Assembly: GCA_029298735.1 (NCBI GenBank)
Contig: JANSLP010000094.1
Location: forward strand, 36,863-100,862
Source of the DNA: Ophiostoma sp. CBS 140.51
Lineage: Eukaryota > Ascomycota > Sordariomycetes > Ophiostomatales > Ophiostomataceae
Direction: 5' to 3'
DNA length: 64,000 nt
The position numbers were made by a program, and so were the translations under genes. This document shows, piece after piece, positions 23,373 through 36,141 of the stretch; within the stretch, counting starts at the first letter, position 1; the number at the start of each line of letters is the position of its first letter. The notes under the pieces were generated by a model that made no database searches, had not been told where the DNA came from, and was given only the letters and a program-made list of their open reading frames with translations.

Positions 23373-25734
23373 GCCAGCCCGCTCGTCGTTGATTAAGGGG
23401 TTTTTGGTTTTGCCTTTCGTTGTTTATTCTGATTTTTACGGTTTTGATTTTGCTTTGATTTTGCTTCATTCAACCATGTTTAGCCCAGCAGCACTTTCCC
23501 TGGCGCTCACGGCTAATAGATACCCCGTCTCTTTTTATTTATTTTCTACTCTTTTTCAGCATTGTCTTTTGAGTTGACTTTGTTTTACGGTTTTGCATTT
23601 ACTCGTGAGTAGGCTTCTGTGGTGTATATTCGGTGCATTTCAGGCGTTCAACATCAATGCGAGGTGAGGAGGCATGGTGAAAAGTCAAGAGAGGAGAGAT
23701 GGCAACGATTTAACGGAACCGATGTATCACAGTTAAGGAGTTCCTTTTTGTATCACCTCTTTCTTTCCATATTATTTTCGTATATTTCTCAATAAAAATC
23801 GTGAAATAAAACCAGTTCAAGCCATACCCGCAAACACATGTGTGCCGTTCGGCCACAAGTTGCACTGATCTCCGATCGGATCTGGTCACAGTGGAATGGG
23901 CGGAATTGGAGGGCCACTCTTGTCACCTTTGCGTGTCCTATTGAGGGTCCTGTGCCGCAGCCTAGTCCAATCAGCAGCAGGCTAAACTGCATGACCGCTA
24001 GCGTGCCTTTTCCCACTTCACCCAAAGGCCTGGAAAAAGTGACTTCCAGGGCCATTGGCGGCCGATCCGGAGAACTGCCTCCTAATAAAGAGGCCCCTGC
24101 CCGCCCTGCAGGATTCCGCTATTGTACACCGTTGAACCCATAAAGTGAAAGTACTTTGTCAGACCCCAATGCCATGTAGCAACAATGTGCGAGGGTCAAC
24201 TAATCAGAGCCGACTCTTGGGGAGGGCATCGTGTTCATGGTCGAACTCGACGAGAGTGTCCAGCCTGTTGCCCTTTTTTGCGGCCGTTATGTGTCTTGCC
24301 TCATTCCTGGTTTTCTTTTTCGTTCTGCATGTTGGATGCAGCAAGCAGTCACAGGGAAGGAAAGAAGGTCCTGACAAGGCACAGGGGCACAAGGGCTTGA
24401 CTTGCCGTTGCGGGGAAGACAGGCTCAAAAGTGCCTGAAAGGGGACTGGGCTGACCTGGGTACGGCACCTGATTGGTCGCGGCCGCCGAGTTGGTTGTTT
24501 CCGTTTCGGTGGGAAAAGAGGTCCAAAGTAAAAAAAAGTTGTGAACACAGGCAGTTGACAATTCCGAATCCCGAGAAGACACAAGTACACCGGGAAGGAA
24601 CGACTGGACTGTGTTCCGGAGACAGTTGCTGGACCCATTTCTGTAATTTGAAGCATCAAAAGTCGGCTGGATGCACCGACTCCATGTGGGAACAATTGAA
24701 GAGCTAGAATGTTCTAAATTGTCGAACAGACCACCCAATCGACAGTTGTCCGATTGAGGAGCCTCTCAAGGAGACACAAGACAACACGAGTTGAGTTTAA
24801 ACGAGCAAACACAAGCAAAGCTGACAGAGGACGTGCATACAGCGCGTGCAAAATGTCACATAAATGACACAGCGACGGACCGTTGCAGCATCAGACCATT
24901 ATGTCCAAGGCATTTGCTTTTCCTTTTTCTGCTCATTTTTTGTTGAATTTGTAGAGTCTCTCCTCTTGTGGAACATCGGCATGCCGTCTCGGCCTCTGCT
25001 TCGGGCGGCCGTCTCTTTTCGCTTTTCGCCCTTTTCGTCTTGCATCTGCTCCTGCCGTGTTTATGGATGTACATTTGTCGGAACGAGAGCACCGCATGAG
25101 CCCTTGTACTTACTTTGTATGTGTGTGAGTACAAGCATTATATCGGCTACCAGTTGAATAAAATATTGGCTGTGGAGACACAGCGCTCGTTCCGCCTGCA
25201 CGTACGATTCCAGCGCTCAATTTCGCTGCGTTTCGCTGGAGAGCACTGAAAACTGGGCCCTAAGACCCGCGCTAGCGGTGTTTCCCCTCTTTTTTTTCAC
25301 TGCCCACTTGCGCTGGCTCGGTCTTTGCACGAGCATTTTGTCGAATTGTCACCAAATTTGTTAGCGGACCAGTCACCAGTGGACCGTTTAGTGCACTTTT
25401 TTTCTTCGTTTTTTCTTTCTCCTCTCGCCTTTTTACCCTGGCCTCCTGCTTGTGTTTCGGGTGTCCCTTCCTCGGATTCGCCACACACCACAATCCCCAA
25501 CCAACCACCGATCGTTCTTTCTCTTTTTGTCACTACTTTTCAGGAACTGCAACATTTTGGATACTTCTTCTTTCTGTAACCCTCAAAAGGAGACATCACC
25601 ATCTTGCATTTTGCCTCTCTCACTGTTTCGTCCGCATACTGTCACGCCGTCCGAGTTTCGATTGATATACACGCCACATTCAAAACAAAGAAAACAATCA
25701 CCACAAAAAAAAAATCAACGCTTCCCACGCAACC
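23373..25734. promoter_or_regulatory. Spacer between SNF2 and HEM1
   Basis: A 2.4-kb tandem spacer with no supported gene. An AATAAA at 23791-23796 could mark the 3' end of the SNF2 transcript. A reversed CCAAT box (ATTGG) lies at about 24473. Two AGCGCT palindromes, each within CAGCGCTC, lie 30 bp apart at 25182 and 25212. From 25270 the + strand turns T/C-rich and then C/A-rich up to the HEM1 start, as in a fungal core promoter and leader. Confidence 0.55.
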
Positions 25735-27750
25735 ATGGACGCCGTTCTTCGCCAGTCCAAGGCCGTGTGCCCCTTCCTGAAGAAGGCTTCGCCGGCTACT
25801 CTCCGCGCCCTCTCGACTGCTTCTCGTCAGTCGGCTGCCGCTCCTGAGGCTTCGTCGGCTCTGATTGCCGCTTCTCCTTGCGGCGGCGCCCTCTCGAAGC
25901 TGCAGCTGCTTGCCGGCCGCTGCCCCGTCATGGGCAAGGCCATGGCCGTCCAGGCCACTCGTATTGGTACCAGCCGTGTTGCTGCTAACAGCAGCATGGG
26001 CTACCGCGGCGTGGCTGCCTCGCTCTCGCAGGCTTTCTCGACCTCCGCCCGCGCCTCGGCTCCGGCCCCCGCCCGGACCTGCCCCCATGCGGCCGCCTCG
26101 GCGACTGCTTCGTCGGCTCCCCGCACGGCTCGCCTCCATACCAGCCGCTCCCAGGAGGCCAGAGCTGTTGACGGCCACGTTTTCAACGAGAAGGGTATTC
26201 CGACTAGTATCCCCGGTACCGCCAAGGCCGCCAAGGCCGCTGCCAACAAGGCCAGCACTACCCCCGGATTTGCTGCGGCCCCGGCCATGATGCAGACTAA
26301 GTTCGACTACGAGGGCTTCTACGAGGCCGAGCTCGACAAGAAGCACAAGGACAAGTCCTACCGCTACTTTAACAACATCAACCGTCTCGCCAAGGACTTC
26401 CCCCGCGCCCATATGGCCGAGAAGGAGGACCGCGTCACCGTCTGGTGCGCCAACGACTATCTCGGCATGGGCAGCAACCCCCAGGTCCTGCGCACCATGC
26501 ACGAGACCCTGGACGAGTACGGTGCCGGTGCTGGTGGTACCCGCAACATCTCGGGCCACAACCGCCACGCCGTCCACCTTGAGGAGACTGTCGCCCGCCT
26601 GCACGCCAAGGAGGCGGCCCTGGTCTTCAGCTCCTGCTATGTGGCCAACGATGCCACACTGGCCACACTCGGCAGTAAGATGCCGGGCTGCGTGATTCTG
26701 TCCGACAGCCTGAACCACGCCTCCATGATCCAGGGTATCCGCCACTCGGGCACCCAGAAGATTGTGTTCCGTCACAATGACGTTGAGGACCTCGAGGCCA
26801 AGCTGGCCGCCCTCCCGCTCAACGTCCCCAAGATTATTGCCTTCGAGTCCGTCTACAGCATGTGCGGCTCTATTGGCCCTATTGAGGCCATTTGCGATCT
26901 CGCCGACAAGTACGGCGCTTTGACTTTCCTGGATGAGGTCCATGCCGTCGGCATGTACGGACCCAACGGTGCTGGTGTCGCAGAGCACCTCGACTTTGAT
27001 GCTCACGTCCAGGGCCGCCCCAGCGGTACTCTCATGGACCGTATCGACATCATCACCGGTACCCTCGGCAAGGCCTACGGCTGCGTCGGTGGCTACATTG
27101 CCGGTAGCTCGCAGCTCGTGGATATGATCCGCTCGCTGGCCCCCGGTTTCATCTTCACCACCTCTCTGCCCCCTGCGACCATGGCCGGCGCCCGTGCCGC
27201 CATCGAGTACCAGATGGGCTACGGCGGCGACCGCCGCCTGCAGCAGCTCCACACCCGCGCCGTCAAGGAGAGCCTAGCTGCTCGCGACATCCCCGTCATC
27301 CCCAACCCCTCGCACATTGTCCCCATCCTGGTCGGTGACGCCGAGGTCGCCAAGCAGGCCTCGGACATGCTCCTGCACGACCACCAGATCTACGTCCAGT
27401 CCATCAACTACCCCACCGTCCCCGTCGGCCAGGAGCGTCTGCGCATCACCCCCACCCCGGGCCACGTCAAGGAGTTCCGTGACCGCCTGGTCCACGCCGT
27501 CGACTCCATCTGGACCGAGCTTGGTATCCGCCGCACGTCGGACTGGGCCCGCCAGGTGCCCGGTGGCTTCCTGGGCGTCGGCGCGCCCCCGGCGGCCGAG
27601 AACAAACCGCTCTGGACCGACGAGCAGCTCGGCATCACCCAGGCTGTCCGCGAGCTGCAGGAGCAGAAGCAGGTTGGCAGCAACGGTGTGACGGAGGCGC
27701 TCCTGGCTCAGGAGAAACAGTCATCATCGACCGTTTCTGCTACGGCGTAA
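25735..27750 (+). CDS. HEM1: 5-aminolevulinate synthase, mitochondrial
   Basis: One uninterrupted exon of 671 residues. The enzyme condenses glycine and succinyl-CoA in the mitochondrial matrix, the first and rate-setting step of heme synthesis. Residues 1-170 are an Ala/Ser/Arg-rich presequence and linker with three Cys-Pro pairs, C12-P13 (VCPFLKK), C63-P64 (RCPVMGK) and C116-P117 (TCPHAA), the form of heme-regulatory motifs. The catalytic domain begins near 185 and shows the glycine-rich [11 protein letters not shown] segment, the PLP-contacting DEVHAVG (D400, H403) and the PLP lysine K446 in TGTLGKAYG, then [12 protein letters not shown]. Fungal enzymes are usually 600-650 residues; the extra length is in the low-complexity N-terminus. 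The start has CAACCATGG context. Heme probably limits import or activity through the Cys-Pro motifs, as known in animals; this is inference here. Confidence 0.96.
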   Translation: MDAVLRQSKAVCPFLKKASPATLRALSTASRQSAAAPEASSALIAASPCGGALSKLQLLAGRCPVMGKAMAVQATRIGTSRVAANSSMGYRGVAASLSQAFSTSARASAPAPARTCPHAAASATASSAPRTARLHTSRSQEARAVDGHVFNEKGIPTSIPGTAKAAKAAANKASTTPGFAAAPAMMQTKFDYEGFYEAELDKKHKDKSYRYFNNINRLAKDFPRAHMAEKEDRVTVWCANDYLGMGSNPQVLRTMHETLDEYGAGAGGTRNISGHNRHAVHLEETVARLHAKEAALVFSSCYVANDATLATLGSKMPGCVILSDSLNHASMIQGIRHSGTQKIVFRHNDVEDLEAKLAALPLNVPKIIAFESVYSMCGSIGPIEAICDLADKYGALTFLDEVHAVGMYGPNGAGVAEHLDFDAHVQGRPSGTLMDRIDIITGTLGKAYGCVGGYIAGSSQLVDMIRSLAPGFIFTTSLPPATMAGARAAIEYQMGYGGDRRLQQLHTRAVKESLAARDIPVIPNPSHIVPILVGDAEVAKQASDMLLHDHQIYVQSINYPTVPVGQERLRITPTPGHVKEFRDRLVHAVDSIWTELGIRRTSDWARQVPGGFLGVGAPPAAENKPLWTDEQLGITQAVRELQEQKQVGSNGVTEALLAQEKQSSSTVSATA

Positions 27751-30700
27751 CGCGGTTTCTATTATGCCGAGAGGGGAAGGGGGACAGGAGGGCGGAAGGG
27801 GTCCGACAAACAAGAATAGATTGTGGCGGGACATGAGCTGCGGGACTTGTACCAGACAAGAAATAGAAAAGGGTCTGAGAGAGTAAGTGAGCAAAACGAT
27901 CCAGTCTTCTGTCGCTTTGCCTTGCTTTTTGTCTTACCGCGTTTTGGTGTTTCTTGGCACTGGTGTACGGAGTATTCCGCTGTCCCATGTCTCTCCCTAT
28001 CTCTTTTTTGCTTGCTTTTCCTCGTTTTCCTTTCTTACCCCCCCCCCCCCCCGGTCCAGCCCTGGACCCTTCGAATTGGGTTTGGGGTGTCTAAGACCTA
28101 GACTTTGGGTCCAACAACTCAAGTCTGAGCCTGGGTCGGTCTTAGTTCTCCCTCTCGTGCGAAACTTTGAAACTACCGGGGGTGTCTCCACCCGCGGATT
28201 TTAAACAAACTTTTATCATTCGTGCTTTTTGCTTGGGTTGGGCGCCACTCTTTTTTCTTCTTTCCTTCTCTCCTTGGCCCCCTTCTGTCTTCTTTCTCCA
28301 TCTCACATGTGTGTGTGGCAACCCACTTACACGGACCGGTTGGCGGCCTGCCCTCTTTGGGGAGGTGTAGGCGCAGTTCGGCAGGTTCCTATTTTTGTTG
28401 TCTCATCATCGAGAGGCGAGAGATTGACATGGAGATTGACAAGGAGAGAGGTAAGGAAAAAAGAAGTGGTGCTCGCCTATTTTTTGAAGATCATTTTTTG
28501 GTGCGTGAGAAAAGAGAAACGTCGAAGACGTTGACGACAATTGTGTGTCCTGTTTTTTTTCTTTCTTTGTAGTAGGTAGTTCATGATTGTCGATTGTCCG
28601 TTGTATCATCGGACCGACCAAATACAGAAACTCCACCAAGATGCCGCCACAGGTTGTGAGCGTTGCATGGCTACTGCACTTTCTTAATGTCCCAATCCTA
28701 CGATGCCATTTTTGTGATGACCTGTGATGACATAAAAGACTCGTGAATTGTTCAAGTCCTCGGTCTTTGATCTTTTATCTTTTGTTTTCTTTCGATCTGC
28801 CGACATGTAATTACGACGTAGAAACAGATGATCCGAGGCCATGCTAGCAAAGCAAATCATGGCCAAGTTTCGACCGAATCGAATAACAAAGAGGAAAGAG
28901 AAACAATGCGAGACAATGGAGGGGCGGCCCTATGAGGGGAAATCTGAGCATCTGCATGTGGTTCAACGGTAACCCTAGGGAAGGGCAAAGATGGTGTCGT
29001 CGGGAGACATATGCCACGATGCACCGATGCACCGATGCACCGAAGCGCGGCCACAAGGCCGCAACCGCAGGGCCGCGATCCGTATCAGATGCAAACATGC
29101 AGAAGCACAAGCAACTTCAACAAGTCAGCAACTCAGCCAACTTCGAGACTAGGCCAACCCAGCAAGATGACAAACATGACAAACACGAAATTCTCGACAA
29201 TCTTTGACAATCTTCGACAAGCCACAACAAAAAAAGAAATATGCATGCTCGTGTTCGTACTCGGCGTCGTGCTTCTCTTTCCCCAACTGCTGTCAACAAG
29301 AAACAAAATCGACAGGGGTAAGCGAGATGCGGGAAAGAGGAGATAGACAAGGAGGCCAGACATGGACAGTCATAGTCACAAACATGGTCAAAGTGCAGTC
29401 AAAAGCACGGTCACAGGCCATGGTCAACAGTCGTGGGCTGAGCGGGTATCGAGGAAGCCGCGACCCAACCGTCCAACCGTTGAACCTGCATCTGGAAGGA
29501 GCCGGCGCAGTGGATACCCCCGGGGAGGCGAGCAAGTTAAAAAAAAAGAAAGTGAAAAAAGGTCAAAAAGTAAGAATCCTAAAGTCAACCTAAGACGAAC
29601 TCGGGACATGCAGAAATTGACATTGACACGAGAAAGAAACATGGGAAAACCGCGAGATTCATGACGAGACGTCCAAAATGCCCAAGTGCCGTTGAAGCAA
29701 TCGAAGACACGTGATCAGCAACAGGTGACGTCTGGCCAATGAGAGTGCCTCAAACTGGTCCACAGCAAGGCTCGAACGGAGAGAATTTAGACGCTAGTGC
29801 CCAAATAGGCTTGAGGAGCGGAGACGGAGCTGCCAAGACTCATGAATTTTACTCCGTCTCCGTCGGAGCCTTATTACACAATCAACCTCCTGCACCCCAA
29901 CGAGGCGGTTGAACCACGACAGTACGCCTCATGAACGAGAAGGAACGTCGAATTCAAAAGCAAAGGGAAGAACCATAACCCTACCTCCCCTACCTCCGTG
30001 ATATTGCTACCTCAACGCCGGCTTAAGCTTAAGCTTCGGGAATTTATCTGATTCGTCTCTTTTGATTTCTCTTGACTTTTGACAGTTCGATTTCGTTTTG
30101 GCCGTCTTCTGTCTGTCTTGTCATTTGTGTCTTCTTTGTCTCATGCTCGTTTTGGTCTGGATGTACCGTTCCCTGCAGCCTGCTTCCTTCCTTCTTCTCT
30201 GCTGTCGACTCCCGTACATATACACTGGATACACGCGTTTATTGTCGGGAATGCTGGAGCGGTCACCCGGAAAAGCAGATTCTCATTACACAGGTCGTTC
30301 CTTGTTTTCCCTGAAGTGACCTTACATTGTCTCTTTTGGACATCCATCTCGCGCTTCGGCTTCCATTGCTCCTTCCTTATTCTGACTCCTCGATCTCGTC
30401 AACGTACCCGTACCTACCTTCTAGGTCCTCTAGGACGTTGGCTCTTTCCTTGTGTCTCTCTTTGGGTTCTTCCTTACACGCCCTCCCCTGCATACCTATT
30501 TCTTGACAACACTCCCATCTCCTTCTCACCTCTCACATCGAGCATCGCACATCCACAATATTGAGTACATATTTTACATGCACAACACACACCGCACACC
30601 GCACACTCCCCCCTTCATACCCCGTATCCATCACACCCCCCGGTCGTATCATCTTCGAGAAATACAGCACCAAGGGCCGCACGGTTATTTCACGCCGCCA

Positions 30701-31633
30701 CAGCCATGCTGGATTTCCGCGGACCGGCAACAACAACTCCGTAGCCGTCGTCTATCAATCTCGTACCAGCTTCTTTTCTCAGTCCCACTCTGTCTTATTC
30801 AGACAATCTTCGGTACTCCTCAGTCTCTCGCCATCCCTTCCCCAACCCCCATCAGCCTTTCAGTCCTCTCGCACCATCTCTCAGCCTCTTTTCTTTCTGT
30901 GTCTCCTCCTCTCGCGCTGCCGACCGGCCGGCTTCGCAACGGTTCTCGGTGTATCTCTGCCGCTCGCCTCTTCTTCGCCTTCTACTCATTCCTCGTCTCG
31001 GGCGGAACCCCCTCCCTTGTACCCTTTGTACCCCTTCTTGTTTCTTATTATATTTTATTATCTTATTCCTGACTATCCACCTCCTACTTTTGCTCCTTGC
31101 ACTGTCATCCTGAGATCTTGGCTTGGAGGGCTCTCTGATGCCGTCATCCCTGAGCGGCCTTTCCCAATCGAGCCCTCCCCTTTCCTTTGACCGATGGACC
31201 GTCCTTGACTCGTTTTGAGTTGTGTCTGCTGGTCTGGCGCAAGTCTCGCGTTTTCTCTTTAATTATTCACTTATTTTTTTTTTCTTTTTTACCTGTCCTG
31301 GCCCCCCTTTTTCTTAAAACAGTTTCTTTCGTGTTTTATTTTTCTCGTGTTTGGTCATCATCTCCATTTTGTCTCTTTCTCATACTTCATCAAAATTTTG
31401 TTGTTATGAAGTTTTGATTATTTTTTGGAGACACTGGTGACAACAACAAACAAGAAAGAAGAACACAAGAAAGTGGTGACGACCTTGTCGTTCAACGCGT
31501 CCACCTAGGACACGCACAAAAAAAAGAACCAATGCTGCACTTATACCCATCCCACACGTTGACGCCCACACACACAACGCCCACCGCCGCATTCTCTCAC
31601 CAAATAACACTACCTTCACATACGCCCGCGGCC
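27751..31633. promoter_or_regulatory. 3.9-kb spacer and long pyrimidine-rich leader before the Zn2Cys6 gene
   Basis: No supported gene. A 15-base C run at 28038-28052 follows HEM1. Short repeats include GATGCACC three times in tandem (29018-29041), GACAA words near 10-bp period at 29168-29220, and several GTCA words at 29369-29427. A CCAAT box sits at about 29735, and a CTTAAGCTTAAGCTT palindromic run at about 30021-30037. From 30060 to about 31400 the + strand is continuously T/C-rich, which I read as promoter plus a long 5' leader of the regulator gene, possibly with leader introns. Many short upstream ATGs occur in it. Confidence 0.5.
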
Positions 31634-34600
31634 ATGCTCCCGGTCAGCAAAAACAAAGGCCCGCGCGCCTGTTCGACGTGTGCAAAGGCAAAGAGTCGTT
31701 GTGTGCCAGGCCCGGTGCCCAACATCTGCGAAAGGTAAGCAACAGGCGTACTTTGATTTTCTTGTGCTTTGATTACTTTTTTTGCGGCCAGAATCGGTCT
31801 TCTAACACAATTTCAAGATGTCACCGACTCAACAAGCCATGTGGTCTTCAAACACCGGCCCCACCGCGGAAGCGGCGCCTGGACGGTGCCATGGAAGGTG
31901 TCCGGGCAACAGGGGTTGCACAGAATGGCAACGGCGCGCCAAATGGTGGCGCACCGGGACATCACAACGGCCACAACGGCCACCACGCCTCTGGCAACCC
32001 GCACATGGCCAACGGCCACTTAAATGGCCATCCAGCAAGCGGCAAGACACAGCAGCGTGCAGGAGCAAAGCCGACGCGTGTGGCCGAGCTGGAGCGCCGC
32101 CTTGAAGACTTGACCTCAAGGTTGGACTCTGTGAGCCAGCAACAGAAGTTGCACCGCGAGATCAACCCTCCTGAGTCTAATGACCCGAACCACCGCACAA
32201 ATCCGTTGGACATCTTCCGCCTCAAGGCGCACTGGGGTTACATGTACCCTGCAAGGCACATCTTCCCCAACGACAATGTCAACATGAGGCCAGACGAGTC
32301 TGGGAACAACGGTCTCAAGGGCGCCTTTGGGTCTCGCCAGAGCTCCTTCTCACAACAACACGCAGGCATCTCGCCCCCTGTGACCGTAATTGCTTCGCCC
32401 ACATCCAATGCGCAGAATGGCGGCTCATCCTCTGGACCAGCATCCAACGGTGGTGACAAAGATGATCCGACGCCACCTTGCACCTTGATCCCCTCGTTTG
32501 TCATGCCTGGGCAGCGCCAGTACTTCCACCAGGCATCGGCCGCAGCAGACGCAGCGAATGCAAAGAAGCACAGAGACGCGGCCGCCAACATTGCTGTGGC
32601 AGCGGCCGCAGCATCCAAACAACAGCAGCGATACTATCCGCCAACATCCATGCCTGGCGAGGGTGCGCCGACACCGGCCAGCTTGCCATCGCTGAACTCG
32701 GTGAATTTGACATCAGACAACATTTGGCCCAAAAACGACGAGGCCGAGATTATGCTGTCCGAGTTCCGCAAATTCATGATGCCACTCTTCCCCTTCGTCA
32801 TCATCCCCGAGTACATCACCTCGGAGCAGCTGCGCATTGGTCGCCCGACGCTGTGGAAGTCGGTCATGATGGCTGCCTGCCACCTCGATGGTGCGCGCCA
32901 GATCGTTATGGGCAACCAGCTTCTGGGTGAGCTGGCAGCAGCAGCTTTCTTGCAGCCGCGCCGGACACTTGACATGTTGCAGGCTGTGCTTGTGCTTATC
33001 GGCTGGTTCCACTACAACATCAACAGCTTCCAGCTGATCAACTTCTTCTATCTGGCGCGGGCCATGTGCGTGTCTCTCGGTATCAGTGAGCCACTGCCGC
33101 CTCTTGTGGCACCACCAAGGCACAAGAAGGCTGGCCCAGGAGCAGGTGGCGCGGGTGCAACCGGTGGTGATGCTGCTCCTGGTAGCGGCTTCAACAATGC
33201 AGGCAGCAACAGTGCACAGGCTGGTAACAACGAGGACGGCACTGACTGCAACCCGCTGCGTCAGACCACAGAATACCCGCCTGTAGCCCTTGAGCAGATG
33301 CGCACATTTGCCGGTACCTTTTATCTGGTCGCACTGTCGACAACAACAAACAAGCGGCCCGATATTATGATGAACACTGCCTATTTGGAGACGTGTTGCC
33401 AGGTGCTGGAGCGCCAGATGGAGTATCCGTCGGATGCGTACCTGCTGCAGCTCGTCCGTATCCAGCAGCTGAGCCAGTCGATCTCGGTTGCGTACTCGCT
33501 GCGTGGTGATGGTATGCAGATGGGCATGTCGCTTCGCCACATGATGCAGAACCTGCGTCAGCAAATCGAGGCCTTCAAGGCCCAGTTGCCGAAGGCCTAC
33601 GAAAACGATGGTAAGTTTCGAAAGGAGTCAATGAGAGGGGATACTATAACGTGGTGGACTATAAATCGACCGCACCGACCTCTTATAATGCGAATAACAA
33701 TACAAGTGTGCTGTTGTATACAAGGGTTGCATGCTGGTCGCTGAGTGGTTGGTTGTGTGGTGATTATAAAATCATGAGCTGTTCACTAATATTTTTGGGG
33801 GTGTCTCACCCCATTTTCTTTGCAGTCAATCTTGTTGGACACGTTCACACGGCAGAGATCCTCCTCTACGAAGCCGGCCTGCAAGAGGCTGGCATCAACC
33901 CAGTGCTGCGCGATGAGCCTATGTCGGCTAGTGACCGCCTCGAGCTGCTGTGGGCCTGCACCTACGCCATCAAGGACCTGATGCGCAACCGTTTCCAGGA
34001 CCACATTACCGACCAACCGCGCTTCCTGTGCCTGTCGTCCTTTGACTTTATGTTTGCCTTCTTGACCGCTCTCAAGCTCATGACCCTCCAAGCCCCAGGC
34101 TGGGACGGTCGGAGAGTGCGGTCTGAGCTGGCCTTTGATGACCTGATCGACCGCCAAATTCTGGATCTGCAGCTTCTCGCCGAGCGCCGCAGTCAGAACC
34201 GTTTCCGCATCTCGCCAGAAGAGCCTCTCCGTCTCAGCAAGACCGATGGTGCTGGTGCAAGCGAGGCAGTCCCGTCGTCCGCCACAGCTACAACGAGTGA
34301 GCATGTTAGTCGGAGTGGGACGTCCAGTGGTAGCAGCAGCAGCAACGGGTCACCAGCCAGCAATGAGGCAGACGCTATTGGCGAGGATGCAACACCGACC
34401 AACAACAGCACCAATGCTTCTGGCAATGCCGACAATAATAAAAAGAACAATAACAACGCCGCCAACGATGCCAACAACAGCAAGACTGGCAACAACGGCC
34501 GGCCTGTCTGGGACCCTCGTCACGACCCATTCACTCGTCTGGCCGAGCGCCTGATTGAGCTCAAGTCCATGATCTCCAAGGAGCTGGACCACCTGCCGGG

Positions 34601-35177
34601 CAACAGCAGCGGCGCCCTGCACCCGCTCATCAACGGTGCTGGAGCTGCCAACACCATGGGCCCGTTGCCGTTTGCCTCCATGATGGATGCGGTGCCCGGT
34701 GGCTCGTCCAGCCAAGTGGACCAACAAGGGCACGACCAGAACCAGGGCCAGAACCCCATGCAGCAGCAGCAGCAGCAGCCCGCAGATATGGACACGGAGA
34801 TGACCTCATCGTCACCAAACACTATCAATGTGGCCGCCCCTGGCATTCCAGGATATGCACAGATGGCTACAGACCCCCAGCAGCAACACCAGCAATACCA
34901 GCATCACCAACAACAGCAACAGCAGCAGCAGCAGCAGCCACCACACTTAGCACCACCGGGTGCCATGGCGGCGGCCGCGCCTGATGCACCGTTTGACAGC
35001 ATTACCATCAACGCAGAGCCGATCCTCAGCTTTGCAGATGCGACCATTGACTACATGCAAAACCTGGACGGACCCGGCTTCCCTGACCTGTTCAATGCTC
35101 CTGGCTGGGAATCATACATGGATGCCAACATGGGCACACCGTCATTCTACGACTCGTGGGGTCAGATGAACCTGTGA
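31634..35177 (+). CDS. Zn2Cys6 fungal transcription factor
   Basis: Three exons, 31634-31734, 31818-33610 and 33826-35177, give 1,081 residues. Intron 1 (83 bp, CTAAC branch site) cuts the zinc cluster between its fourth and fifth Cys; intron 2 (215 bp) is long for this window. The cluster is complete: C13-x2-C16-x6-C23-x8-C32-x2-C35-x6-C42, followed by a basic PPRKRR linker and a probable dimerisation helix at ~100-130. A fungal-specific regulator domain starts around residue 370 (WPKNDEAEIML, FPFVIIPEYIT) and runs past intron 2. The C-terminal third is Asn/Ser-rich, then Gln/His-rich (poly-Gln near 34876-34940), and ends in an acidic, aromatic segment that looks like an activation domain. 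The arrangement resembles War1/Leu3-like regulators, but the target genes cannot be told. The GH30 gene downstream may or may not be a target. Confidence 0.85.
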
Positions 35178-36141
35178 GGTGCACTCGGATCAGGCGGCAT
35201 GCGCCAAGACCGAACCTGGATGACTTTTTCTCGTCACTGCAGTCGTCGGTGTGAAGAAGAAGTATTTTTTTCCTAAGAGTAGTTTACCCTGGGTTGCGGT
35301 TCTTGAGGTGCATGCGGAGAATTTATCTCCTCTCTTTTATACCCGTTCATATAAATGCGCTGCCGTTATTTCCCTTTCACCGGATTTATCCGTACAAGAA
35401 AAATAAGATGATGGGGCTCGCACTCTTTGGTGATTTACCCGAATATACCAAACGAATTACACAACAAAAGGGGGACTGAACATTGGCGTCGTGGGACATT
35501 GGGCGGACTTTGTTTTGTTTTGGCTCTTTTTTTAGAGATTTGTTCTGATTTACGATACCATGCTTTGAGGATGATAAGTTCCCTTTTTGGAGCGGGATGA
35601 ACTAATACTTTGAAATATGGAGGCTTGTACATGATTTCTTTTGTTTATATTTTGAATTTGGGTACAAACATGTTCTGTTCATAGATTTGGATTGGGTACA
35701 CGACTGTTGCAGACAATCACAGCACACTCTTACTCTTTGTATATATCTCATCGCACATTTTGTCTTGTCACTTGCTAAATTCAACCAGTGCCAAGGCGTG
35801 CCCAGGCAATCAGTGACCATAACCGCAGGTAAACACCCGGCAATATATGGTGGCTCTAAGAACCTCTCTGCCCTCTGCAATATCGACACAGTGCCGAGAG
35901 AGAGCGACTGCCATGTGCCACACATATATCAACGCAGGCATGGGGAAAGGGACGAGCGGTGCAGTGGAGATATTGAAGACTCAGGCTCAGGCTCAGGGGA
36001 TATATATACAATCCGGCTGAACGATGAGAAAACTCGCTACACGAGTCAGTACGGCCTTTTCCACATTGAAGCTCTCTCTCACGATACAACGAGACAAACA
36101 TAGGTCAGAGTTGCTAGGTCTTCCAAGCTCCTACAATCGCT
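35178..36141. promoter_or_regulatory. Spacer and promoter of the GH30 gene
   Basis: A 964-bp tandem spacer with no gene. The first 450 bp is T-rich 3' flank of the regulator gene. Near the GH30 gene there is a tripled AGGCTC-like run (35980-35997) directly before a TATA element. One GTGGAG at about 35964 fits the loose CreA/Cre1 consensus but is not evidence by itself. I see no exact XlnR site (GGCTAA). Confidence 0.5.
36001..36008 (+). promoter_or_regulatory. TATA element of the GH30 gene
   Basis: TATATATA lies 134 bp upstream of the GH30 start codon. A clean TATA box is typical of strongly regulated secreted-enzyme genes and is not seen this close to the other starts in the window. Confidence 0.6.

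Noticed and set aside
25642..27252. 536-codon minus-strand frame opposite HEM1
   Set aside because: Antisense shadow of the ALAS coding region; Gly/Val/His-rich with no family features.
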